From JBFWNZ01 sp050250795 (lineage in GTDB: Bacteria; Pseudomonadota; Alphaproteobacteria; UBA8366): a DNA stretch of 5,509 nt. The stretch lies in the NCBI GenBank assembly GCA_050250795.1, contig JBFWNZ010000267.1, forward strand, positions 1 to 5,509, read 5' to 3'. The position numbers were made by a program, and so were the translations under genes. Below, in pieces: positions 1 through 5,357 of this stretch; the first letter of the stretch is position 1, and each line of letters begins with the position of its first letter. Under the pieces are notes generated by a model. That model was not told the DNA's origin, made no database searches, and saw nothing but the letters and a program-made list of their open reading frames with translations.

Positions 1-2
1 AG

Positions 3-1070
3 GTCGCGGTTTCCGGCCGCATGCGCTGGGGCAACGCCCTGTTCGCGGCGCTGGGCTTCGCGATCAAGCCGCATTTCCTGATCTTTCCGGTGCTGGCCGA
101 GGGCTATGTCCTGCTCCGGCGCGGCGTAGGGCCGGCCCTGGGGGATGCCGTGCCCTGGGCGATGGGCGGGGTTTTCGTCCTGTACGCGCTGTTCGTGCTG
201 CTGGCGATGCCGGACTATCTGACCTTCGTCGTGCCGCTGGCGCAGCACAACTACCTTCAGCTCGGTCTGGGGCCCTGGAACGTCCTGCTGCATTCGCAGC
301 TGACGATTCCGGCCGGGCTGTTTCTGCCGCTTTTGCTGATCGCCTTCGCGCTCCGCAAGAGCCATCTGTCCAGGCTGGTCGCGCTGGCCGGTATCGGCAG
401 CATTCTGCAGGCTGTCGCCCAGGGAAAGGGCTGGCCCTATCACGTACTGCCGACCGAGATCTGCCTGCTGCTGCTGGGCGGGACGCTACTCTGCGACATG
501 CTCGACCGTCCGAAGGCGGATCGGGCCCGGGCCTGGACGGCCGGCGCGGGTACGGGATTCCTGCTGCTCTGCTATGTCCTGGCGGCGCTGATCCGGCCGA
601 CCTTCTATTTCCGCGGCGAGTTCGAGGACGGCCGGCCGGCGAGGCTGCTCGCCGAAATCGAGAAATATGCGCCCGGCCAGCCGGTGCTCGTGCTTTCGCC
701 GGGTGTGTATCCCTTCTTCCCGGTGCTGAACTATGCCGGATCGATCATGGCGACCCGATTCATGACGATGTGGGTACTCCAGGGGGCCTATGCGACCTGC
801 GAGCCCGGGGCGCCGCGCTATCGCAAGCCGGAGGAGATGGATTCGGCAGAGGCCTTCGTCTACGAGTCGGTGGCGCAGGATATCGACCGCATAAAGCCGC
901 GGCTGATGATCGTCGATCGCTATCCCGGCATCCCGGTCTGCGAGGATCGCGATTTCAATTTCCTGGATTATTTCCGGCAGCACCCCATGTTCGAGGCGAA
1001 CTGGGAACAATACCTGTATATCGGCAACCTCGATGGCGAACTGTTCCTCTATCTGCGCCAGCCGGAGTGA
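3..1070 (+). CDS. Polytopic membrane protein, probable GT-C-type glycosyltransferase (5' end outside window)
   Basis: The reading frame is open to the left edge. The first internal ATG (position 21) has no ribosome binding site and falls inside what reads as continuous membrane sequence, so I treat the gene as 5'-truncated. Counting from that ATG, hydrophobic segments lie near residues 4-32, 46-63, 94-111, 118-134, 141-159 and 172-191. Residues about 197-349 form a soluble C-terminal domain, probably periplasmic. The motifs IKPHF (15-19) and QGKGWPYH (134-141), in loops next to membrane helices, resemble those of GT39/GT87-like polyprenyl-phosphate-sugar-dependent transferases. From family knowledge, such enzymes add sugars to lipids, polysaccharides or proteins on the outer face of the inner membrane. 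The N-terminal loops that would carry the catalytic acidic residues are not in the window, so the enzyme class is inferred. The TspO gene starts 6 nt after the stop, which suggests cotranscription. Confidence 0.7.
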   Translation, partial: VAVSGRMRWGNALFAALGFAIKPHFLIFPVLAEGYVLLRRGVGPALGDAVPWAMGGVFVLYALFVLLAMPDYLTFVVPLAQHNYLQLGLGPWNVLLHSQLTIPAGLFLPLLLIAFALRKSHLSRLVALAGIGSILQAVAQGKGWPYHVLPTEICLLLLGGTLLCDMLDRPKADRARAWTAGAGTGFLLLCYVLAALIRPTFYFRGEFEDGRPARLLAEIEKYAPGQPVLVLSPGVYPFFPVLNYAGSIMATRFMTMWVLQGAYATCEPGAPRYRKPEEMDSAEAFVYESVAQDIDRIKPRLMIVDRYPGIPVCEDRDFNFLDYFRQHPMFEANWEQYLYIGNLDGELFLYLRQPE

Positions 1071-1076
1071 GGCGGC

Positions 1077-1541
1077 ATGCGCCGCGACCTGATCGCGCTC
1101 GCCGGGTTCGTTTTGCTATGCCTCGCGGTCGGCGGCCTCGGCAGCGTCGCGACGGCCAGCAGCGTCGGGTCCTGGTATCAGCAACTGGCGAAACCGTCCT
1201 TCAATCCGCCGGATTGGGTCTTCGCCCCCGTCTGGACCACGCTGTATGTCATGATCGCAATCGCCGGCTGGCGCGTTTGGCGCCGCCGGGCGCTGCGCGG
1301 CTTGCCGCTCATGGCCTATGCGCTGCAACTCGCGCTGAATCTGCTCTGGACGGTTCTTTTCTTCGGGCTGCGCAGTCCCGCGGCCGGTGCGGTCGAGATC
1401 GTGCCGCTGTTCGCGGCGATCCTGTGGACGGCCGTGCTCTTTCTGCGGCACGACAGATGGGCCGGATTGCTGTTCCTGCCGTATCTGTTGTGGGTCGGGT
1501 TCGCGGCCGTCCTGACCGTTGCGATCTGGTCCCTGAACTGA
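1077..1541 (+). CDS. tspO: TspO/MBR family tryptophan-rich sensory protein
   Basis: This 154-residue protein has the usual length of bacterial TspO (translocator protein, formerly peripheral benzodiazepine receptor) and five predicted membrane helices. Family signatures are clear: W33-Y34, K39-P40-S41, P44-P45, W47, F49-x-P51-V-W53 and L56-Y57 between helices 1 and 2; Q84, N88 and W91 in helix 3; P135-Y136 and W139 in helix 5; and a terminal LN. Known bacterial homologues bind porphyrins and related tetrapyrroles and affect tetrapyrrole export or breakdown and stress or oxygen responses; the exact reaction is debated. The ATG at 1077 is preceded by GGAG at 1064-1067 within the end of the upstream gene, and the 6-nt spacing supports an operon with the membrane transferase. 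The helix-5 LN(x)nLN pattern reads L146-T147 here, so an often conserved Asn is replaced. No tetrapyrrole or photosynthesis genes are visible nearby, so the physiological role here is open. Confidence 0.95.
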   Translation: MRRDLIALAGFVLLCLAVGGLGSVATASSVGSWYQQLAKPSFNPPDWVFAPVWTTLYVMIAIAGWRVWRRRALRGLPLMAYALQLALNLLWTVLFFGLRSPAAGAVEIVPLFAAILWTAVLFLRHDRWAGLLFLPYLLWVGFAAVLTVAIWSLN

Positions 1542-2729
1542 TCAGCGCCGTCGCGCCGCGAACAGCCAGCTTGCGACCAGCATCGCGACACCGACGGCAA
1601 TGAAGACCGGCTCGTGATCGGTTCGGTCGATGGCCAGGCCGACGACGGCGACCCCGGCGGCCTGTCCCGCGAACAGGCAGAAGGCGAAGGCGGACACGGC
1701 AAGCCCCCGGGCGTCCGGCGCCATCTGCGTGGCGTTCGTCTGCAACGTGTTGTGCACCATGAACAGGCCCAGCCCCAGCATCACGATCAGGGGAATTGTC
1801 ATCCACCAGACGGTCGCAGCCGCGAGGCCGGCGAAGCCGCAGACGAGCAGGCCGCCGCCGACCCGCAGCAATCCGACCTCGCCGAAGGTCGGGACGAACC
1901 AGCCGGCGAACAGGCTGTAGCACATGCCGCCGACGCCGAAGCCGCCGAGCATGAGGCCGATGGTGGCGTAATCGAGCCCGAAATCGTGCCGCAGATAGCT
2001 GCCGGTGAAGGGAAAGGCGCCGAAGAACAGGAACCCTTCCAGGAAGATCATCGACAGGATTGCGCGCGGATTGCTCTCGCGCAGCAGGCCGAGATAACGT
2101 CGGGCCAGGCGCCTGGGATCGAGCGGGGCATCGCTGCGCGTCCGTACGACGCGGGGCGAGCGGAATTCCGTCCAGAGCAGGACGGCGACGATCAGATAGG
2201 CGCTGCCGAGGGCGAGGAACACCGTCCGCCAGCTGACGAACTCGATCAGCACGCCGGCGATGGACTGGCCCATGACCACGCCCATCAGGTTGCCGGTCAG
2301 AATGCGCGCCAGCACCGCCTGGCGCTTCTCATAGGCGACCACGTCCCCGACATAGGCGAGCAGGGTCGGCACCACCGCCGCCGTGGTTGCCCCGGCCATC
2401 AGCCGCAAGGCCGCCAGCGCGCCCAGCGACTGGGCCCAGGCCGCCGCGGCTATGGTCAGGGCGGAAACGGCCATCGCCAGGGTGATCAGGCGGAACTTGC
2501 CGAAGCGGTCGCCGATCGGGCCGTAGACGAGTTGGAACAGGCCGTATGCGACCGAGAACGCGGTCACGACGATCGAGACGGTTCCCAGTCCGACGGCGAA
2601 TTCCTGCGCGATCTTCGGCAGCAGAGGGTCGGTGATGCGCAGGCAGGCGCCGACGCAGAACGAGGCGCCGGTCAGGGTCAGGATGGTGCGGAGGCTGGCG
2701 GGCGCGGCGGGGGTCGGTCCGGTCGACAT
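1542..2729 (-). CDS. MFS transporter, DHA1/AraJ-like
   Basis: This 395-residue inner-membrane secondary transporter has the usual length and about twelve hydrophobic segments for the major facilitator superfamily. The loop between helices 2 and 3 carries motif A, read as G70-P-I-G-D74-R75-F-G77-K78-F-R80. Before it, helix 1 ends in the D34-P-L-L-P38 sequence common in DHA1-type exporters. A central basic stretch separates the two six-helix halves, and a segment ending in APDARG precedes helix 11. From family knowledge it is a proton-driven exporter of drugs or metabolites; the substrate cannot be read from sequence. I chose the ATG at 2729 because the protein then starts just before helix 1. 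An in-frame ATG at 2798 adds 23 polar residues and has GGAG at 2812-2809, ten bases upstream, so it cannot be excluded. The stop codon directly abuts the tspO stop, and the gene is divergent from the SUMF gene. Confidence 0.92.
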   Translation of the reverse strand: MSTGPTPAAPASLRTILTLTGASFCVGACLRITDPLLPKIAQEFAVGLGTVSIVVTAFSVAYGLFQLVYGPIGDRFGKFRLITLAMAVSALTIAAAAWAQSLGALAALRLMAGATTAAVVPTLLAYVGDVVAYEKRQAVLARILTGNLMGVVMGQSIAGVLIEFVSWRTVFLALGSAYLIVAVLLWTEFRSPRVVRTRSDAPLDPRRLARRYLGLLRESNPRAILSMIFLEGFLFFGAFPFTGSYLRHDFGLDYATIGLMLGGFGVGGMCYSLFAGWFVPTFGEVGLLRVGGGLLVCGFAGLAAATVWWMTIPLIVMLGLGLFMVHNTLQTNATQMAPDARGLAVSAFAFCLFAGQAAGVAVVGLAIDRTDHEPVFIAVGVAMLVASWLFAARRR

Positions 2730-2817
2730 GCGCCGGATTGAGTCACAGCCGGCGGCTTTATGAAAGCGGAAATCCGCGGCCGTCGATTCCGGGTCCATCT
2801 ATCCGGCGCTCCGAGGC

Positions 2818-2823
2818 TATAGT
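2818..2823 (+). promoter_or_regulatory. Putative -10 element (TATAGT) for the SUMF-like gene
   Basis: TATAGT lies 50 nt upstream of the chosen ATG at 2874 and would give a leader of about 40-45 nt. It sits in the divergent gap between the MFS and SUMF genes. No good -35 hexamer is present 16-18 nt upstream, so this is a weak call. The core CTATAG is self-complementary, so it could serve either strand. Confidence 0.35.
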
Positions 2824-2861
2824 GTCGGCCATTGCGGCGCCGGGGCATGCCGCACCGAAGC

Positions 2862-2867
2862 AGGGAG
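2862..2867 (+). promoter_or_regulatory. Ribosome binding site (AGGGAG) deciding the SUMF-like start
   Basis: AGGGAG ends 6 nt before the ATG at 2874. The alternative in-frame starts, TTG at 2832 and ATG at 2847, have no comparable site and would put an Arg-rich stretch before the signal peptide. This supports the start at 2874. Confidence 0.75.
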
Positions 2868-2873
2868 ACGAGG

Positions 2874-3758
2874 ATGCGGAGCATTGCTGCGGCGATGGGG
2901 GCGACGGTTCTGGCTCTTGCCGGGCTGCTGATGGCGGTGCCGGCAACGGCAAAGACCATCCGCGATTGTCCGGACTGTCCCCAGCTCACGGTCATCCCGG
3001 CCGGCAGCTACACCATGGGGTCGCCCGGGGCCGAGGAAGGGGCGGAAATCAACGAGGGGCCGCAGCGCCGCGTCGACATCGCCTACCGGCTTGCGGTCGG
3101 CACCTACGAGGTGACGGTCGGCCAGTTCCGGGCCTTCGTGAAGGCGACGAAATATGCGGCGGAGGGATGCTGGCTGGGCAACGCGGTCATCGGCTTCGAT
3201 CTGGACCCTGCGGCCGGCTGGTGGGTGCCGGGCTATGAGCAGACGGAGGATTCGCCGGTCGTCTGCGTCAATTGGGACGATGCCCAGGCCTATCTGCGCT
3301 GGCTGTCGCAGAAGACCGGCAAGCCTTACCGGCTGTTGACCGAGGCCGAGTGGGAATATGTGGCGCGCGCCGGTGCGACGGGCCGTTATCCCTGGGGCGA
3401 GCAGGCCAGCCGCAAATACGCGAATTTCGGCGAGTCCGAGTGCTGTGCCGGTGCCGCCGAGGCCGAGGACAAGTGGGTCGAGGCCGCGCCGGTCGGCAGT
3501 TTTCCGCCGAACAAGTTCGGTGTGCACGACATGCTGGGCAATGTCTGGGAGTGGGTCGAGGACTGCTGGCACCAAAGCTATGCCAAGGGACCGGTCGACG
3601 GCTCGGCATGGATCAAGGCGGGCCTGTGCGAGACGCGCGGCGTGCGCGGCGGCTCTTGGTTCGACATACCCGACCTGTTGCGGCTCGCCTACCGTCACAA
3701 GGACGACAAGGGCGCGCGCATCATGCTGCTGGGGTTCCGGGTCGCGCGTCCGGAGTGA
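2874..3758 (+). CDS. Exported SUMF1/formylglycine-generating-enzyme-fold protein lacking the catalytic cysteines
   Basis: This 294-residue protein begins with a Sec-type signal peptide: M1-R2, a hydrophobic core at about 4-22, and a likely cut after A24-T25-A26. The mature part is one SUMF1/FGE-sulfatase domain. Its landmarks are IPAGSYTMGS (41-50), V129-C-V-N-W-DDA, RLLTEAEWEYVARAG (153-167), P173-W-G, DMLGNVWEW (219-227), RGGSW (258-262) and GFRVAR (287-292). In true FGE, GGSY/W is followed by C-x4-C, the copper-binding pair that oxidises a sulfatase cysteine. Here those positions are D264 and L269, so formylglycine synthesis by that mechanism is not expected. C231 and C252 could form a disulfide, and the mature N-terminus has C32-P-x-C35. 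No sulfatase or other client gene is visible. It probably acts in the periplasm as a structural, binding or unknown catalytic member of the family. The gene is divergent from the MFS gene and convergent with the small gene at 3777-4010. Confidence 0.92.
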   Translation: MRSIAAAMGATVLALAGLLMAVPATAKTIRDCPDCPQLTVIPAGSYTMGSPGAEEGAEINEGPQRRVDIAYRLAVGTYEVTVGQFRAFVKATKYAAEGCWLGNAVIGFDLDPAAGWWVPGYEQTEDSPVVCVNWDDAQAYLRWLSQKTGKPYRLLTEAEWEYVARAGATGRYPWGEQASRKYANFGESECCAGAAEAEDKWVEAAPVGSFPPNKFGVHDMLGNVWEWVEDCWHQSYAKGPVDGSAWIKAGLCETRGVRGGSWFDIPDLLRLAYRHKDDKGARIMLLGFRVARPE

Positions 3759-3776
3759 CGGGCGACCCGCCGATCC

Positions 3777-4010
3777 CTATGCCTTGCGGACCGATTTTCT
3801 GACCTTGATCGGCCCTGCCTGAGCAGCGGCTTCTCGATCCGCAGCTTCCTTGGCCAAGCGCAACGCCCGTAACCGGGCCGTGTGCGCCTCTTCCTGCAGC
3901 TTGGCCTTCTCGCGTTCCTTGCGGGCCTTTTTCTCCGCCTGCGTAACCTTTGCGAACCGGTCTTCTGCGACTTGCCTCGCGTCTAATCCACCGGAATTCT
4001 TCGGCATCAT
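3777..4010 (-). CDS. Small charged, probably helical hypothetical protein
   Basis: I do not recognise a family. The product is about 77 residues (starting Met-Met-Pro-Lys), very rich in Ala, Lys, Arg and Glu. A heptad-compatible stretch from about residue 14 to 60 looks like one long amphipathic or coiled-coil helix, and a basic tail ends in RKSVRKA. It has no signal peptide or membrane segment, so it is likely cytoplasmic; nucleic-acid or ribosome binding is possible but only a guess from the basic charge. I chose ATG 4010 because AGGGGGA (4024-4018) lies 7 nt upstream; the adjacent ATG at 4007 is nearly equivalent. An in-frame ATG at 4055 would add 15 residues and lacks such a site. A TATAAT lies further upstream. 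The gene ends 18 nt from the SUMF gene, tail-to-tail. Confidence 0.7.
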   Translation of the reverse strand: MMPKNSGGLDARQVAEDRFAKVTQAEKKARKEREKAKLQEEAHTARLRALRLAKEAADREAAAQAGPIKVRKSVRKA

Positions 4011-4017
4011 TGCGGCA

Positions 4018-4024
4018 TCCCCCT
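4018..4024 (-). promoter_or_regulatory. Ribosome binding site (AGGGGGA) of the small charged protein
   Basis: On the minus strand AGGGGGA is followed by 7 nt and then ATG-ATG. This favours translation from 4010 (or 4007) over the longer form from 4055. Confidence 0.65.
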
Positions 4025-4081
4025 GTTCGCTGTGAGCGGTCTGTCGTGCTCCCACTGTGTTCTCAATCGCTCGTCGGTGAA

Positions 4082-4087
4082 ATTATA
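4082..4087 (-). promoter_or_regulatory. Putative -10 element (TATAAT) for the small charged protein gene
   Basis: The minus strand carries a perfect TATAAT, 72 nt upstream of the start at 4010, which would give a leader of roughly 65 nt. The hexamers 16-18 nt upstream are poor -35 elements, so the call rests on the -10 alone and its position. Confidence 0.45.
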
Positions 4088-4230
4088 CAGATCGTGATCG
4101 AGGAATGCGCGTGCAACACCGCTTCGACGCGAGGAAGGGGATTGGTGTCTCTACCGCTTTACGGGGGCACCGCGGCGCGCCATTCTGGCGGAAACATCAA
4201 GTGTTCCCGCATTGTGGAGCCGAACCGACG

Positions 4231-4237
4231 GGAGGAG
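4231..4237 (+). promoter_or_regulatory. Ribosome binding site (GGAGGAG) of the DapA-like gene
   Basis: GGAGGAG is a near-ideal Shine-Dalgarno sequence 7 nt before the ATG at 4245. It decides the start against an in-frame TTG at 4212. Confidence 0.85.
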
Positions 4238-4244
4238 ACGGACG

Positions 4245-5207
4245 ATGTCAAAGCGCAGGACATTTTCACCGCGCGGTGTGATTCCGGCGACGCTTCTCGC
4301 CTTCGACGGCGATCTCGGCATCGATGAGGCCGCGACTCGGGCACATCTGCGTCATGTGGCGGCCGTCGACGGATTGTCCGCGATCACGGTGAACGGCCAC
4401 GCATCCGAGGTTCACGCCTGCAGCTTCGACGAACAGCGGCGCATTCTCGATCTGTCGTTGGACGAGGTCGGCGACCGGCTGCCGCTGATCGACGGCGTCT
4501 ATGCCGACGGCAGCCTGGAGGCGGCGCGGATCGCCCGCATGGCCGAGACCGCCGGCGCCTCCGCGCTGCTGGTGCTGCCGCCGCAGAGCATGATCATGGG
4601 CGGCCAGATGCGGCCGGAGATGGCGCTGGCGCATTTTCGGACGATCGCCGACGCGACCGATCTGCCGATCATCCTGTTCCAGTATCCGATGGCCAGCGGC
4701 CTGGGGCATCCGATGGAGACGCTGCTGCGGCTGGTCGAAGCCGTGCCGTCCATCGTCGCCATAAAGGACTGGTGCAACGAGCCGATGCGGCACGAGCAGC
4801 ATATCCGCGTGCTGCAGTCCCTGCCGCGGCCGGTTTCCGTGCTCACGACCCACAGTTCCTGGCTGATGGCTTCGCTCGCCATGGGCGCCGCCGGTCTGCT
4901 GTCCGGTGCCGGCAGTGTGATCGCCGCCCTTCAGGTCGAATTGTTCCGGGCGGTGCAGGCCCGCGATCTGGCACGCGCGCAGGCCGTGAACGACCGCATC
5001 TATCCGGTGGCCCAGGCGTTCTACACCGCCCCCTTCCTCGACATGCACAACCGCATGAAGGAATGCCTGGTTATGCAGGGACTGTTGCCGCGCGCCGTCG
5101 TCCGGCCGCCGCTGGTCAAGCTGACGGATGGCGAGATCGCGGGGCTGCGCCGGGCGATGCTTGCCGCAGGATTGATCGAATCCGCGGACGCGACCGCAGC
5201 CGAATGA
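4245..5207 (+). CDS. DapA/DHDPS-superfamily lyase or aldolase, non-canonical active site
   Basis: This 320-residue protein has the length and (beta/alpha)8 pattern of the class I, Schiff-base-forming DapA/N-acetylneuraminate lyase superfamily. The lysine that forms the imine with a keto acid is K174 in VAIKDW (171-176). The strand-5 tyrosine is Y147 in LFQYP. Other DapA signatures are changed. The G-T-T-G-E loop reads G51-H52-A53-S54-E55, so both threonines are lost. The Y-N-x-P-x-R segment reads Y147-P-M-A-S-G, so the arginine that binds the substrate carboxylate is absent. The T-P-Y-Y segment reads L111-P-P-Q. It is therefore unlikely to be the lysine-biosynthesis enzyme dihydrodipicolinate synthase; a catabolic aldolase, lyase or dehydratase acting on another keto acid is more likely. 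A branched-chain-type binding protein gene starts 150 nt downstream, which suggests the pair handles an imported solute. The specific substrate is unknown. Confidence 0.9.
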   Translation: MSKRRTFSPRGVIPATLLAFDGDLGIDEAATRAHLRHVAAVDGLSAITVNGHASEVHACSFDEQRRILDLSLDEVGDRLPLIDGVYADGSLEAARIARMAETAGASALLVLPPQSMIMGGQMRPEMALAHFRTIADATDLPIILFQYPMASGLGHPMETLLRLVEAVPSIVAIKDWCNEPMRHEQHIRVLQSLPRPVSVLTTHSSWLMASLAMGAAGLLSGAGSVIAALQVELFRAVQARDLARAQAVNDRIYPVAQAFYTAPFLDMHNRMKECLVMQGLLPRAVVRPPLVKLTDGEIAGLRRAMLAAGLIESADATAAE

Positions 5208-5214
5208 CGGCAAC

Positions 5215-5232
5215 CGCCGGATGCATCCGGCG
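5215..5232. repeat. Perfect 18-bp palindrome between the DapA-like and binding-protein genes
   Basis: CGCCGGATGCATCCGGCG equals its own reverse complement over all 18 bases. It begins 8 nt after the DapA-like stop and ends 9 nt before the TTGACC -35 box. As RNA it could form a 7-bp stem with a UGCA loop, but no T-run follows, so a classical intrinsic terminator is not supported. An operator for a dimeric regulator, or a 3'-end stabilising hairpin, are the alternatives. Confidence 0.8.
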
Positions 5233-5241
5233 ATAAAGGTG

Positions 5242-5272
5242 TTGACCGAAATGCGCCGCCCGCCGCTATCAT
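5242..5272 (+). promoter_or_regulatory. Putative sigma70-type promoter of the ABC binding-protein gene
   Basis: TTGACC (5242-5247) matches five of six -35 consensus bases, and TATCAT (5267-5272) resembles a -10 element. The spacer is 19 nt, slightly long, or 18 nt if CTATCA is used. Transcription would start near 5279, giving a leader of about 79 nt. The binding-protein operon could therefore be expressed independently of the DapA-like gene. Confidence 0.55.
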
Positions 5273-5345
5273 GCGGGCCAAGGACGCTGAGAACCGTCCG
5301 AAAATCGCAAGACGCCGCAAAAAGGCGCAGCGACATATAGAGCGT

Positions 5346-5350
5346 GGAGG
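5346..5350 (+). promoter_or_regulatory. Ribosome binding site (GGAGG) of the ABC binding-protein gene
   Basis: GGAGG lies 7 nt before the ATG at 5358, and the translation from that ATG begins with a clean signal peptide. Confidence 0.8.
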
Positions 5351-5357
5351 ACGCCCG

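Larger units (their letters stand above)
4011..4244. other. Divergent intergenic region, about 234 nt, AT-richer than its surroundings
   Basis: This is the longest gap in the window, lying between the divergent small gene (minus) and the DapA-like gene (plus). It holds a TATAAT on the minus strand, the two ribosome binding sites at its edges, and a GATC-GT-GATC direct/near-inverted element at 4091-4100. I found no convincing -35/-10 pair on the plus strand for the DapA-like gene, no terminator, no tRNA and no good open reading frame. Confidence 0.6.

Noticed and set aside
1614..2741. Long plus-strand open frame across the MFS gene (about 375 codons)
   Set aside because: It is the antisense shadow of a gene with strong G/C third positions. 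The product is a low-complexity Gly/Ala/Gln/Glu/Asp-rich sequence with no recognisable domain, whereas the minus strand encodes a clear MFS protein.
2817..3698. Minus-strand open frame opposite the SUMF-like gene
   Set aside because: The plus-strand product has a signal peptide and all SUMF landmarks. The opposite frame has an Arg/Pro/His-rich composition typical of shadows in GC-rich DNA.
3759..3769. CGGG-CGA-CCCG hairpin in the 18-nt gap between the convergent SUMF and small genes, considered as a bidirectional terminator
   Set aside because: The stem is only 4 bp with a 3-nt loop and no T-run on either side, which is too weak to call a terminator.
4190..4208. Imperfect inverted repeat GGAAACA/TGTTCC upstream of the DapA-like gene as an operator
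   Set aside because: The arms match only with a bulge and are short; nothing else supports it.
5313..5327. CGCC/GGCG hairpin as a riboswitch or attenuator
   Set aside because: It has four base pairs, no T-run and no recognisable ligand-binding core. It is kept only as a remark on the leader.
4266..5336. Long minus-strand open frame across the DapA-like gene (about 356 codons)
   Set aside because: It is antisense to a well-supported DapA-fold gene. The translation is His/Arg/Gln/Gly-rich, without a fold signature, and runs through the promoter region.
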